Under the pieces are notes generated by a model, which made no database searches, was not told the origin of the DNA, and saw only the letters and a list, made by a program, of their open reading frames with translations. The position numbers and the translations under genes are program-made. This document shows positions 17,982-28,037 of a stretch of 64,000 nt of DNA, one piece after another. Source of the stretch: Pseudomonas sp. Irchel s3f7 (lineage in GTDB: Bacteria > Pseudomonadota > Gammaproteobacteria > Pseudomonadales > Pseudomonadaceae). The stretch is from NCBI RefSeq assembly GCF_900187615.1, contig NZ_FYDO01000002.1:186001-250000 (forward strand), read 5' to 3'. Every line of letters starts with the position of its first letter. Position 1 is the first letter of the stretch.

Positions 17982-20627
17982 ATGCAAGACCTCGATCCCG
18001 TCGAAACCCAGGAATGGCTGGACGCCCTGGAATCGGTTCTCGACAAAGAAGGCGAAGACCGTGCTCACTATTTGATGACCCGTATGGGTGAACTGGCGAC
18101 CCGCAGCGGTTCGCAGTTGCCTTACGCCATCACCACGCCTTACCGCAACACCATCCCGGTAACCCACGAAGCACGCATGCCTGGCGACCTGTTCATGGAA
18201 CGCCGCATTCGCTCGCTGGTACGCTGGAACGCGATGGCCATGGTAATGCGTACGAACCTGAAAGATTCTGACCTCGGCGGTCACATCTCCAGCTTCGCTT
18301 CCAGTGCGACCCTGTATGACATTGGCTTCAACTACTTCTTCCAGGCCCCGACCGACGAACACGGCGGCGACCTGATCTACTTCCAGGGCCACACCTCGCC
18401 AGGCGTTTACGCCCGTGCATTCATGGAAGGCCGCATCACCGAAGACCAGATGAACAACTTCCGCCAGGAAGTCGACGGTCAGGGCCTGTCGTCCTACCCG
18501 CACCCTTGGCTGATGCCTGACTTCTGGCAGTTCCCGACCGTATCGATGGGTCTGGGCCCGATCCAGGCGATCTACCAGGCACGCTTCATGAAGTACCTGG
18601 AACACCGCGGTTTCATCCAGCCAGGCAAACAGAAAGTCTGGTGCTTCCTGGGCGACGGCGAGTGCGACGAGCCGGAATCCCTGGGCGCTATCTCCCTGGC
18701 CGGCCGCGAGAAGCTGGACAACCTGATCTTCGTCATCAACTGCAACCTGCAGCGCCTCGACGGCCCGGTTCGCGGCAACGGCAAGATCATCCAGGAACTC
18801 GAAGGCGTGTTCCGCGGTGCTCAGTGGAACGTGACCAAAGTCATCTGGGGCCGTTTCTGGGACCCACTGCTGGCCAAGGACGTCGACGGCATCCTGCAGC
18901 GTCGCATGGACGAAGTCATCGACGGCGAGTACCAGAACTACAAAGCCAAAGACGGCGCGTTCGTGCGTGAACACTTCTTCAACACGCCAGAACTCAAGGC
19001 GATGGTTGCAGACCTGTCCGACGACGAGATCTGGAAACTCAACCGTGGCGGCCACGACCCGTACAAGGTCTACGCGGCGTACCACGAAGCGGTCAATCAC
19101 AAAGAACAACCGACCGTCATCCTGGCCAAGACCATCAAGGGTTATGGCACCGGTGCCGGCGAAGCGAAAAACACCGCGCACAACACCAAGAAAGTCGACG
19201 TCGAGAGCCTGAAGCTGTTCCGCGACCGCTTCGACATTCCGGTCAAAGACGAAGAGCTGGAAAACCTGCCGTTCTTCAAGCCGGAAGAAGGCAGCGCCGA
19301 AGCCCGTTACCTGAGCGAACGTCGTACTGCGCTGGGTGGTTTCGTGCCACAGCGTCGCGCACAAAGCTTCAACATCCCGACTCCGCCACTGGACACCCTC
19401 AAGGCGATCCTGGACGGCTCGGGCGACCGTGAAATTTCCACCACCATGGCGTTCGTGCGGATCCTCGCGCAACTGGTCAAGGACAAGGAAATCGGCCCGC
19501 GCATCGTTCCGATCATCCCGGACGAAGCCCGTACCTTCGGTATGGAAGGCATGTTCCGTCAGCTGGGTATCTACTCCTCCGTCGGCCAGCTCTACGAGCC
19601 AGTCGATAAAGACCAGGTGATGTTCTACAAGGAAGACCAGAAGGGTCAGATCCTTGAAGAAGGCATCAACGAAGCGGGCGCCATGAGCTCCTTCATCGCG
19701 GCCGGTACTTCGTACTCCAGCCACAACCAGCCGATGCTGCCGTTCTACATCTTCTACTCGATGTTCGGTTTCCAGCGTATCGGTGACCTGGCCTGGGCCG
19801 CTGGCGACAGCCGTACCCGTGGCTTCCTGATCGGCGGCACCGCCGGCCGTACCACCCTGAACGGTGAAGGCCTGCAACACGAAGACGGTCACAGCCACCT
19901 GCTGGCCTCGACCATCCCGAACTGCCGCACCTACGATCCAACCTACGGCTACGAGCTGGCGGTGATCATTCAGGACGGCATGAAGAAGATGACCGAAGAG
20001 CAACAGGACGTCTTCTACTACATCACCGTGATGAACGAGTCCTACCAGCAGCCAGCCATGCCGGCCGGTGCCGAAGAAGGCATCAAGAAAGGCATGTACC
20101 TGCTCGAGGAAGACAACCGCGAAGCGGCGCACCACGTTCAGCTGATGGGCTCCGGCACCATCCTGCGTGAAGTCCGTGAAGCAGCGAAGATCCTGCGTGA
20201 AGAGTTCAACGTTGGTGCTGACGTCTGGAGCGTTACCAGCTTCAACGAACTGCGTCGCGACGGCCTGGCCGTTGAGCGCACCAACCGTCTGCACCCGGGC
20301 CAGAAGCCTAAGCTGAGCTATGTGGAAGAGTGCCTGAACGGCCGTAAAGGTCCGGTCATCGCGTCTACCGACTACATGAAACTGTTCGCCGAACAGATCC
20401 GTCAGTGGGTACCGGTCAAGGAATTCAAAGTCCTGGGCACCGACGGTTTCGGTCGCAGCGACAGCCGCAAGAAACTGCGTCATTTCTTCGAAGTCGACCG
20501 TCATTTCGTGGTGTTGGCAGCCCTGGAAGCACTGGCTGACCGTGGTGACATCGAACCTAAGGTTGTGGCTGAAGCCATCACCAAGTTCGGTATCAACCCG
20601 GAAAAACGCAACCCACTGGACTGCTGA
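17982..20627 (+). CDS. aceE: Pyruvate dehydrogenase E1 component (homodimeric type)
   Basis: An 881-residue thiamine-diphosphate enzyme that decarboxylates pyruvate and passes the acetyl group to the lipoyl arms of AceF. The ThDP-binding motif starts GDGECDEPESLGA (about residue 229) and ends with the NCNLQ segment. The length fits homodimeric gammaproteobacterial E1p. The open frame extends upstream to 17700, but that stretch contains the operator region and no conserved residues; ATG at 17982 has GGAG seven bases upstream and begins MQDLDPVETQEW, as in relatives. aceF follows after 11 bases, so the two form an operon. The E3 subunit gene is not in the window. Confidence 0.97.
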   Translation: MQDLDPVETQEWLDALESVLDKEGEDRAHYLMTRMGELATRSGSQLPYAITTPYRNTIPVTHEARMPGDLFMERRIRSLVRWNAMAMVMRTNLKDSDLGGHISSFASSATLYDIGFNYFFQAPTDEHGGDLIYFQGHTSPGVYARAFMEGRITEDQMNNFRQEVDGQGLSSYPHPWLMPDFWQFPTVSMGLGPIQAIYQARFMKYLEHRGFIQPGKQKVWCFLGDGECDEPESLGAISLAGREKLDNLIFVINCNLQRLDGPVRGNGKIIQELEGVFRGAQWNVTKVIWGRFWDPLLAKDVDGILQRRMDEVIDGEYQNYKAKDGAFVREHFFNTPELKAMVADLSDDEIWKLNRGGHDPYKVYAAYHEAVNHKEQPTVILAKTIKGYGTGAGEAKNTAHNTKKVDVESLKLFRDRFDIPVKDEELENLPFFKPEEGSAEARYLSERRTALGGFVPQRRAQSFNIPTPPLDTLKAILDGSGDREISTTMAFVRILAQLVKDKEIGPRIVPIIPDEARTFGMEGMFRQLGIYSSVGQLYEPVDKDQVMFYKEDQKGQILEEGINEAGAMSSFIAAGTSYSSHNQPMLPFYIFYSMFGFQRIGDLAWAAGDSRTRGFLIGGTAGRTTLNGEGLQHEDGHSHLLASTIPNCRTYDPTYGYELAVIIQDGMKKMTEEQQDVFYYITVMNESYQQPAMPAGAEEGIKKGMYLLEEDNREAAHHVQLMGSGTILREVREAAKILREEFNVGADVWSVTSFNELRRDGLAVERTNRLHPGQKPKLSYVEECLNGRKGPVIASTDYMKLFAEQIRQWVPVKEFKVLGTDGFGRSDSRKKLRHFFEVDRHFVVLAALEALADRGDIEPKVVAEAITKFGINPEKRNPLDC

Positions 20628-20638
20628 GGAGAGATTCT

Positions 20639-22585
20639 GTGAGCGAACTCATTCGCGTACCTGACATCGGCAGCGGTGAAGGTGAAGTAATTGAACTGTT
20701 TGTGAAGGTCGGCGACCGTATCGAAGCCGACCAGAGCATCCTGACGCTGGAATCGGACAAGGCGAGCATGGAAGTGCCTGCGCCGAAGGCCGGTATCATC
20801 AAGAGCCTGAAAGTGAAGCTGGGCGATCGTCTGAAAGAAGGCGACGAACTGCTGGAGCTGGAAGTCGAAGGTGCCGCTGCTGCGGCCCCAGCGGCTGCCG
20901 CTGCGCCAGCCGCCAAGGCTGAAGCCCAACCGGTTGCTGCTCCTGCCGCCGCTCCTGCTGCTGCGCCGGCTGCTGCCAGCATTCAGCAAGTGCACGTGCC
21001 GGACATCGGTTCGTCGGGCAAGGCCCAGATCATCGAGATCCAGGTCAAGGTCGGCGATACCGTCGCGGCTGATCAGTCGCTGATCACACTGGAATCCGAC
21101 AAGGCGAGCATGGAAATCCCGTCGCCCGCCGCTGGCGTGGTCAAGGCCATCAGCGTCAAGCTCAACGACGAAGTCGGCACCGGCGACCTGATTCTGGACC
21201 TGGAAGTGGCAGGTGCTGCGGCACCGGCTGCCGCTCCGGCCCAGGCGGCTGCAACTGCCGCCGCTGCACCTGCTCCTGCGGCGGCTCCGGCTGCTCCAGT
21301 GGCTGACAGCGTTCAGGACATCCACGTTCCGGACATCGGTTCGGCGGGCAAGGCCAAGATCATCGAAGTACTGGTCAAGGCTGGCGACACCGTTGCCGCC
21401 GACCAGTCGCTGATTACCCTGGAATCCGACAAGGCGAGCATGGAAATCCCATCGCCAGCCGCTGGCGTGGTGGAAAGTGTTTCCATCAAGCTCGATGACG
21501 AAGTCGGTACCGGCGACCTGATCCTCAAGCTGAAAGTCAAAGGCGCTGCGCCGGCTGCTGCTCCGGCACCTGCCGCTGCCGCTCCAAGCACACCGGCTCC
21601 AGCCGCGGCTGCTCCGGCCGCCGCTGCACCTGCTGCCCCGGCCGCTGCTCCAGCCAAGCCTGGCGCGAAAGTTCACGCCGGCCCTGCCGTGCGTCAACTG
21701 GCCCGTGAGTTCGGCGTCGAGCTGAACGCCGTTGGCGCCAGCGGTCCGCACGGTCGCATCCTGAAAGAAGACGTGCAGGTTTACGTCAAAGCCATGATGC
21801 AAAAGGCCAAGGAAGCACCGGCCGCTGCTGCCGGCGCAACCGGTGGCGCGGGCATCCCGCCGATTCCGGTCGTGGACTTCAGCCGCTTCGGTGAAACCGA
21901 AGAAGTGCCGATGACTCGCCTGATGCAAATCGGCGCGTCGAGCCTGCACCGCAGCTGGCTGAACATTCCGCACGTGACTCAGTTCGATTCGGCTGATATC
22001 ACCGAGCTGGAAGCGTTCCGCATTGCTCAGAAAGCCGTTGCAGAGAAGGCTGGCGTCAAGCTGACCATCCTGCCGCTGCTGCTCAAGTCGTGCGCGCACC
22101 TGCTCAAAGAACTGCCGGACTTCAACAGTTCGCTGGCACCAAGCGGCAAAGCGATCATCCGCAAGAAGTACGTGAACATCGGCTTCGCCGTCGACACCCC
22201 TGAAGGCCTGCTGGTACCGGTCATCAAGAACGTCGACCAGAAGAGCCTGTTGCAACTGGCAGCCGAAGCCGCTGCGCTGGCCGCCAAAGCCCGCGACAAA
22301 AAGCTCACCGCTGACGACATGCAAGGCGCCTGCTTCACCATTTCCAGCCTCGGCCACATTGGCGGCACCGGCTTCACGCCGATCGTCAACGCGCCGGAAG
22401 TGGCGATCCTCGGTGTTTCCAAGGCAACCATCCAGCCAGTCTGGGACGGCAAAGCCTTCCAGCCGAAACTGATGCTGCCGCTGTCTCTGTCCTACGATCA
22501 CCGTGTGATCAACGGCGCCGCTGCTGCACGCTTCACCAAGCGTCTGAGCGATCTGCTGGGCGACATCCGTACCATGCTCCTGTAA
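20639..22585 (+). CDS. aceF: Pyruvate dehydrogenase E2, dihydrolipoamide acetyltransferase with three lipoyl domains
   Basis: A 648-residue core subunit of the PDH complex. Three lipoyl domains are seen, with DKAS lysines at residues 41, 155 and 265; each is followed by an Ala/Pro-rich flexible linker. The E3/E1-binding domain is near residues 345-385 (AGPAVRQLAREFGVEL) and the acetyltransferase domain follows. The catalytic motif is DHRVINGAAAARF with His621 and Asn625; the Asn form is known from Azotobacter E2p, where most E2s have Asp. The start is GTG at 20639 behind GAGGAGAG. The second and third lipoyl domains are nearly identical at the DNA level, showing internal duplication. Confidence 0.97.
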   Translation: MSELIRVPDIGSGEGEVIELFVKVGDRIEADQSILTLESDKASMEVPAPKAGIIKSLKVKLGDRLKEGDELLELEVEGAAAAAPAAAAAPAAKAEAQPVAAPAAAPAAAPAAASIQQVHVPDIGSSGKAQIIEIQVKVGDTVAADQSLITLESDKASMEIPSPAAGVVKAISVKLNDEVGTGDLILDLEVAGAAAPAAAPAQAAATAAAAPAPAAAPAAPVADSVQDIHVPDIGSAGKAKIIEVLVKAGDTVAADQSLITLESDKASMEIPSPAAGVVESVSIKLDDEVGTGDLILKLKVKGAAPAAAPAPAAAAPSTPAPAAAAPAAAAPAAPAAAPAKPGAKVHAGPAVRQLAREFGVELNAVGASGPHGRILKEDVQVYVKAMMQKAKEAPAAAAGATGGAGIPPIPVVDFSRFGETEEVPMTRLMQIGASSLHRSWLNIPHVTQFDSADITELEAFRIAQKAVAEKAGVKLTILPLLLKSCAHLLKELPDFNSSLAPSGKAIIRKKYVNIGFAVDTPEGLLVPVIKNVDQKSLLQLAAEAAALAAKARDKKLTADDMQGACFTISSLGHIGGTGFTPIVNAPEVAILGVSKATIQPVWDGKAFQPKLMLPLSLSYDHRVINGAAAARFTKRLSDLLGDIRTMLL

Positions 22586-22656
22586 TCCCGAATGGCCCTC
22601 CATCGCTGGAGGGCCGTTCGCGTTCCACGTTTCCGAGCGCCACGCTCGTACCTCAA

Positions 22657-22682
22657 CCCCGCCAATTGGCGGGGCTTTTTTT
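22657..22682 (+). terminator. Rho-independent terminator after aceF
   Basis: CCCCGCCAATTGGCGGGG (22657-22674) is a perfect palindrome that folds into a GC stem and is followed by CTTTTTTT. A preceding hairpin, GGCCCTCCA-TCGC-TGGAGGGCC at 22594-22615, lacks a T run and may back it up. Together they should end the aceEF message. Confidence 0.88.
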
Positions 22683-22862
22683 GCCTGAAGCTTTTAAATT
22701 ACAAAAGTGTATTCCTACATTTGTGGCTGATATCGGCTACAAGTCGAATCCATTTCGGCCAGATATTTTTTCAGGCTCAATAACTAGGCTTAGTTCGAGT
22801 GTTATTGAACACCCTTGAAAACATCATTTATTTATCTGGTTAAAAATCGAATGGACTCGAAC

Positions 22863-24257
22863 ATGTTAAAACCCACCGTCGGGCCAATTCTTGGCCACAC
22901 AACAACTCACCATGCGCGAATATTTCTGCGGGGAGACTTACAAAATAATGCGTTGGTATTTGCCGGCATTCGTTATCGACGACGGGGCGAAGAGAGTTGG
23001 TCAAAGGGTGCATTCGCCAAACTCGAGCCGATGCGCGATATGTCCGATGTGATCGCACTCAATGACCTTGCCGCCGACACCGACTACGAATACCAGGCCG
23101 GCTGGTTCAGCCCGATGAACCCGGCGCATACAGTGGACTCTGTGCAGGAGCTGCCGCTGCAATGGCCCCGCCCGATTCATCGCCTGCGCACCCGCTCCAG
23201 CGAGGCCAACCGGCCGCGGGCGTACATTGTCGGCTCCTGCCGTTACCTGCGCATGACGGCGGGAGTTCCTTCGATGCCTCACCTTGGCGACAGGATCTTC
23301 GCGTCAATCTCGCGCCTGGCGGAGCAAGCAAAACTGCCCATCAGTGCATTACTGATGACCGGCGATCAGATCTATGTCGATGATTTGAACATCATTGCCC
23401 CTGATCGGGAATTCAAGGAAATACTGCAGAAGTATCGCGCTGCGTTTTCACAGCCTCATATCGCCAAGTTGATGGCCAGCCTGCCCACTTACATGATCCT
23501 TGATGATCACGAGATAGAAGACAACTGGCCTGCCAATAAACATAAAACCGATGAACACTTATATCGCAACGCAACAAAGGCCTATGAGTTATATCAAGCC
23601 AGCCACAGCCCGGCGCACACACTTTCCGCCAACGGACAATTAAACAAGCAACTCGATAAATACTGGTATCCATTCACCGACGGCGATATCGAATGGTTTG
23701 TCACCGACAGTCGAACCCGTCGCAATCTGTCGGCAACCGACCGACGTATTCTCGACACAGACCAAGAGCAAGCGCTGTGTGACTGGCTGATTCACAGCCA
23801 GGCGCGGGTCAAATTCGTGGTCACCAGCGTCATGTTCTACCCCGACCGCAAACGACTGGGCGATGACGCCTGGCAGGCCTTTCCCGAACAACGGCTACGG
23901 CTGCTGGAAACCATTCGTACACACCGCATCAAGAACGTCGTGTTCATTTCCGGCGATGTCCATGGCTCGCTGTGCAGTCGGCTGACCCATAGCGAGGATC
24001 CGGATTTCGAGGTTCACACCATCGTCTCGTCCCCGCTGTGCAACAGCAAGCTGCTGCCCTACGCCAAGGCTTCCACCTTCATCCTCAACCAACCCTTGGC
24101 CCGCACGGCCGCCGGGGATTACCGACATGAGCTGACCGGTAGAGTCATCAGCCAGGATAACTTCGCGCATCTGGTCGTCGAGGGGGATCGGATTGAGGTG
24201 AATTACCACGATCGGGATGGAAAGCTGCTGCAATCGTCCAGTATCAAATTGCGTTGA
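22863..24257 (+). CDS. PhoD-like metallophosphoesterase
   Basis: A 464-residue protein of the alkaline phosphatase D/PhoD-like metallophosphatase family. The metal-binding motifs are visible in order: VGSCRYL, LMTGDQIYVDDL, LDDHEIEDNWP and FISGDVHGSLCSR. The family hydrolyses phosphomonoesters or diesters. No signal peptide is evident from the ATG at 22863, so it may act in the cytosol, unlike Bacillus PhoD. An in-frame ATG at 22851 and one at 22815 are alternatives; none has a clear ribosome site. The leader from 22683 to 22862 is clearly more AT-rich than its surroundings and holds a GTGTT-ATTG-AACAC hairpin at 22799-22812. A terminator follows the gene. Confidence 0.87.
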   Translation: MLKPTVGPILGHTTTHHARIFLRGDLQNNALVFAGIRYRRRGEESWSKGAFAKLEPMRDMSDVIALNDLAADTDYEYQAGWFSPMNPAHTVDSVQELPLQWPRPIHRLRTRSSEANRPRAYIVGSCRYLRMTAGVPSMPHLGDRIFASISRLAEQAKLPISALLMTGDQIYVDDLNIIAPDREFKEILQKYRAAFSQPHIAKLMASLPTYMILDDHEIEDNWPANKHKTDEHLYRNATKAYELYQASHSPAHTLSANGQLNKQLDKYWYPFTDGDIEWFVTDSRTRRNLSATDRRILDTDQEQALCDWLIHSQARVKFVVTSVMFYPDRKRLGDDAWQAFPEQRLRLLETIRTHRIKNVVFISGDVHGSLCSRLTHSEDPDFEVHTIVSSPLCNSKLLPYAKASTFILNQPLARTAAGDYRHELTGRVISQDNFAHLVVEGDRIEVNYHDRDGKLLQSSSIKLR

Positions 24258-24261
24258 AACC

Positions 24262-24305
24262 AAAAGATCGCAGCCTTCGGCAGCGCCTACGGGCTGCGAT
24301 CTTTT
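24262..24305 (+). terminator. Rho-independent terminator after the PhoD-like gene
   Basis: AAAAGATCGCAGCC (24262-24275) pairs perfectly with GGCTGCGATCTTTT (24292-24305). The A tract at the left and T tract at the right make it usable on both strands. The remaining bases up to the dipA start (24306-24488) carry no gene. Confidence 0.9.
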
Positions 24306-24488
24306 CGCTAATACCATTACTTTTCGCCGCAGACTGGAGAAAACTTATCGCCTGCCGACATATTCTTATAGCACTTGGCCTTCATCTCTCTTGTCAGTCG
24401 GTGCCGCAATGATGCAACCTTGCCGCAGGCAACAGTACAGAGGGCGAGAGCCCGGCGCGTTCAGCAAATTCGAAGCGAGTTTCCCTCC

Positions 24489-27182
24489 ATGAAAAGCCAA
24501 CCCGATGCCGCCAGCCGTATGGTGGCCGAGGTAGTGACGCAGTTGCCTGTGCCCTCGCGGCTCGGCATGCTGCGTTTCGAACGGCTTAATGAACCCAGCT
24601 GGGCGCTGCTGTTTCTCGATCCCAACTGCGAACACCAATTCGGCATGCAGGCCATGGAGCTTTGTGCGCTGGTCGACTCGCCCTACGCCAGCCTGATGGA
24701 GCCCGAAGCGCGCTATCAGCTGCATGACGCCGTCCAGCAGCAACTGACCGAAAGCCCGCATTACCAGATCCGCTATACCTTGCACACCGCCGCCGGCTCC
24801 CTGAATCTGCTGGAACTGGGCGAAGCCTACAAACAACACAACCGGCACTTGTTGCGCGGCTACCTGATGGTCGTCGACGGCGTGCTCGAGGGCTCTGCGC
24901 TGCAACCGGCCCTGGACCTCGAAACCCAGAACTCGCGCCTGCAGATTGCCCTTGAGCTCAACCAGCGTACCCAGCAGGAGCAACTGCTGCATCTGGATCG
25001 AGCGCGTGCCCAGCAGGACCTGATCCTGTTGCTGACCCGCCAGCGCTACAGCAGCAACAATTCCCTGCAAGAAGCTGCCGAACTGATCACCCGCAGCGCC
25101 TGCGACATCTACGAAATCGACTGCGCCAGCCTGTGGCACCTCGACGGCTCAAAACTGGTGCCGATCTCGGCCTATCACCGCACGACCCAGGAATATTTGC
25201 TGCAGGAGTCGATCGACGTCAGCGTGTTCCCCGATTACCTCGACGCCTTGCACACCGGTCGCGCCATCGACGCGCACAACGCCATGCGCGACCCGCGCAC
25301 CCGGGAAATGGCCGAAAGCCTGCGCCCGCGCGATGTAAACGCGATGCTCGACGCCAGTATCCGTGTCGACGGCCAAGTCGTGGGCGTGCTGTGCCTGGAA
25401 CAGACCGGTGCGACGCGTGCCTGGCAGTCCGATGAAATCGCCTTTGCCGGTGAACTGGCGGATCAGTTCGCCCAGGTCATCAGCAATCACAATCGCCGCA
25501 CCGCGACCAGCGCCCTGCACCTGTTCCAGCGCGCAGTCGAGCAAAGTGCGAACGCCTTTCTGCTGGTCAATTGCGACGGCGTTGTCGAATACGTCAACCC
25601 GAGCTTCACCGCGATCACCCAGTACAGCACCGAAGAAGTCCACGGCCAGCGGCTGTCGGAACTGCCGGCACTGGAAAACCTCAGCGAACTGCTGTTCGAC
25701 GCACCTTCGGCACTGGCCAAGAGCAACAGCTGGCAGGGCGAGTTCAAGAGCCGTCGAAAGAACCTCGAACCCTACTGGGGCCAGTTGTCGATCTCCAAGG
25801 TTTACGGCGACAACCGCGAACTGACCCATTACATCGGCATCTATGAAGACATCACCCAGACCAAGCTCGCTCAGCAACGCATCGAGCGCCTGGCCTACAC
25901 CGACAACCTGACCAACCTCGGCAACCGCCCGGCGTTCATCCGTAACCTCGATGAGCGCTTTGCCCGAGACAGCGATGCGCCGATCAGCCTGTTGCTGGTG
26001 GACATCGACAACTTCAAGCGGATCAACGACAGCCTCGGCCACCAGACCGGCGACAAACTGCTGATCAGCCTGGCCCGACGTCTGCGCAATAGTCTGATAC
26101 CGAGCGGCAGCCTGGCGCGATTCGCCAGTAACGAATTCGCCGTGTTGCTGGACAACAGCGACCTCACGGTAGGCCAGCAAGTGGCCAACCAATTGCTGGC
26201 GACCCTCGACAAGCCGATGTTCGTCGACAACCAATTGATCAGCGTCACCGGCTCCGTGGGCCTGGCCTGCGCGCCGTTGCACGGGCGAGATCCGCAAACC
26301 CTGATGCGCAACGCCGGTCTGGCGCTGCACAAGGCCAAGGCCAACGGCAAACATCAAGTGCAAGTGTTCACCGAAGCACTGAACGCCGAGGCCAGCTACA
26401 AGCTGTTCGTCGAAAACAACCTGCGCCGCGCCCTGACCCAGAACGAACTCGACGTGTTCTACCAGCCAAAGCTGTGCCTGCGCAGCGGTCGCCTGCTGGG
26501 GATGGAAGCGCTGCTGCGCTGGGATCATCCGGAAAAAGGCATGATCCGCCCGGACCAGTTCATCAGCGTGGCCGAAGAGACGGGGTTGATCATTCCGATC
26601 GGTAAATGGATCGCCCGTCAGGCCTGCCGCATGAGCAAAGCCCTGACCGCCGCGGGCCTGGGCAATTTGCAGGTGGCGATCAACCTGTCCCCCAAGCAGT
26701 TTTCCGATCCGGATCTGGTGACATCGATTGCCAACATCCTCAAGGAAGAAGCCCTGCCCGCTCACCTGCTGGAGCTGGAGCTGACCGAAGGCTTGTTGCT
26801 GGAGGCCACCGAAGACACCCACTTGCAGCTCGACCAGCTCAAGCGCCTGGGCCTCACCCTGGCCATGGATGACTTCGGTACCGGTTATTCGTCGCTCAGC
26901 TACCTGAAAAAATTCCCCATCGACATCATCAAGATCGATCGAAGCTTCATCCACGAAATCCCGGACAACCAGGACGACATGGAAATCACCTCCGCGGTGA
27001 TCGCCATGGCTCATAACCTGAAGCTCAAGGTCGTGGCTGAAGGCATCGAAACCGCCGAGCAACTGGCGTTCCTGCGCCGTCACCGCTGCGACGTCGGCCA
27101 GGGCTACCTGTTCGACCGCCCTATCCCGGGCACCGAGCTGATCGAAAGGCTCAAACGCTACCCGCGCGGCCCAATCGCCTGA
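24489..27182 (+). CDS. dipA: c-di-GMP phosphodiesterase DipA (GAF-PAS-GGDEF-EAL)
   Basis: An 897-residue sensor enzyme. After a PAS-like N-terminal part come a GAF domain (about residues 190-330), a PAS domain (about 340-460), a GGDEF domain and an EAL domain. The GGDEF signature is degenerate: residues 546-550 read ASNEF, so cyclase activity is unlikely. The EAL motif (673-675, EALLRW) and downstream DDFGTGYSSLSYL are intact, so it should hydrolyse c-di-GMP. P. aeruginosa DipA (PA5017) has the same architecture and is needed for biofilm dispersion. ATG at 24489 gives the expected length; the open frame reaches back to 24375 without conserved sequence. Confidence 0.95.
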   Translation: MKSQPDAASRMVAEVVTQLPVPSRLGMLRFERLNEPSWALLFLDPNCEHQFGMQAMELCALVDSPYASLMEPEARYQLHDAVQQQLTESPHYQIRYTLHTAAGSLNLLELGEAYKQHNRHLLRGYLMVVDGVLEGSALQPALDLETQNSRLQIALELNQRTQQEQLLHLDRARAQQDLILLLTRQRYSSNNSLQEAAELITRSACDIYEIDCASLWHLDGSKLVPISAYHRTTQEYLLQESIDVSVFPDYLDALHTGRAIDAHNAMRDPRTREMAESLRPRDVNAMLDASIRVDGQVVGVLCLEQTGATRAWQSDEIAFAGELADQFAQVISNHNRRTATSALHLFQRAVEQSANAFLLVNCDGVVEYVNPSFTAITQYSTEEVHGQRLSELPALENLSELLFDAPSALAKSNSWQGEFKSRRKNLEPYWGQLSISKVYGDNRELTHYIGIYEDITQTKLAQQRIERLAYTDNLTNLGNRPAFIRNLDERFARDSDAPISLLLVDIDNFKRINDSLGHQTGDKLLISLARRLRNSLIPSGSLARFASNEFAVLLDNSDLTVGQQVANQLLATLDKPMFVDNQLISVTGSVGLACAPLHGRDPQTLMRNAGLALHKAKANGKHQVQVFTEALNAEASYKLFVENNLRRALTQNELDVFYQPKLCLRSGRLLGMEALLRWDHPEKGMIRPDQFISVAEETGLIIPIGKWIARQACRMSKALTAAGLGNLQVAINLSPKQFSDPDLVTSIANILKEEALPAHLLELELTEGLLLEATEDTHLQLDQLKRLGLTLAMDDFGTGYSSLSYLKKFPIDIIKIDRSFIHEIPDNQDDMEITSAVIAMAHNLKLKVVAEGIETAEQLAFLRRHRCDVGQGYLFDRPIPGTELIERLKRYPRGPIA

Positions 27183-27285
27183 CAAACACACATCCCGCTC
27201 CTACAAGGGTAGTGCGCATCCCGCTGGTATTGGGCACACTGATGGTCTGTTTATTTACATCTCAACCTGACTGAGAGGACTGATC

Positions 27286-27933
27286 ATGGTTCTGCGCTCG
27301 GAAATTCTGGTGAACAAAAACGTGCTCCCTACCAAAGAACAAGCTCTGCCTGGCCGTGAATCCCCGATGAACCTGCCGGAAAGACATTTCGTCCACGACG
27401 CCCCGCTGCTGGGTCCGTTCGCCACCGATGTCGATTTTGCGATCTTCGGCCTCGGCTGCTTCTGGGGCGCGGAACGTCGCTTCTGGCAGCGTGAAGGCGT
27501 AGTCAGCACCGTGGTGGGTTACGCCGGCGGCTTCACGCCAAACCCTACCTACGAAGAAGTCTGCTCGGGCCTGACCGGCCACACCGAAGTGGTGCTCGTG
27601 GTCTATGAGCCGGCAAAAGTCAGTTACGAAGAATTGCTGAAGATGTTCTGGGAACTGCACAACCCGACCCAGGGTATGCGTCAGGGCAACGACATCGGCA
27701 CCCAATATCGCTCTGTGATCTATGCGACCAACCCGACGCAACTGGCCGCCGCCGAACACAGCAAAGAAGTGTTCCAGGTCGAACTGACCAAGGCCGGCAA
27801 AGGCGACATCACCACCGAAATCGAAGAAGCCCCAACGGTTTACTTCGCCGAGGCGTATCACCAGCAGTACCTGGCGAAGAACCCGGAAGGCTACTGCGGG
27901 ATTGGCGGCACAGGCGTGACCTGCCCGATCTGA
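27286..27933 (+). CDS. msrA: Peptide methionine-(S)-S-oxide reductase MsrA
   Basis: A 215-residue enzyme that repairs oxidised methionine using thioredoxin. The catalytic motif [12 protein letters not shown] is at about residues 57-68, followed by [23 protein letters not shown]. The C-terminal [13 protein letters not shown] holds likely resolving cysteines. The 50-residue N-terminal extension ([15 protein letters not shown]) is shared by Pseudomonas MsrA. AGAGGA precedes the ATG. It is a separate unit from dipA and is followed by a REPIN. Confidence 0.96.
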   Translation: MVLRSEILVNKNVLPTKEQALPGRESPMNLPERHFVHDAPLLGPFATDVDFAIFGLGCFWGAERRFWQREGVVSTVVGYAGGFTPNPTYEEVCSGLTGHTEVVLVVYEPAKVSYEELLKMFWELHNPTQGMRQGNDIGTQYRSVIYATNPTQLAAAEHSKEVFQVELTKAGKGDITTEIEEAPTVYFAEAYHQQYLAKNPEGYCGIGGTGVTCPI

Positions 27934-27944
27934 CGCAGATCACT

Positions 27945-28028
27945 TGTAGGAGCCGGCTTGCTGGCGATGGCGGCAGACTGTCCAGCGGTGAACTCTGGAT
28001 TGCCATCGCCGGCAAGCCGGCTCCTACA
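27945..28028. repeat. REPIN (TGTAGGAGCCGGC type) between msrA and rlmJ
   Basis: TGTAGGAGCCGGCTTGCTGG and its near-exact reverse complement CCGGCAAGCCGGCTCCTACA flank a 44-base centre. It lies between two convergent genes, where such hairpins may slow mRNA decay or end transcription. Confidence 0.92.
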
Positions 28029-28037
28029 GGCCGAGCA

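Noticed and set aside
27190..27220. Fragment CCGCTCCTACAAGGG after dipA as a REPIN
   Set aside because: Only a short half-match with no partner arm; too little to call.
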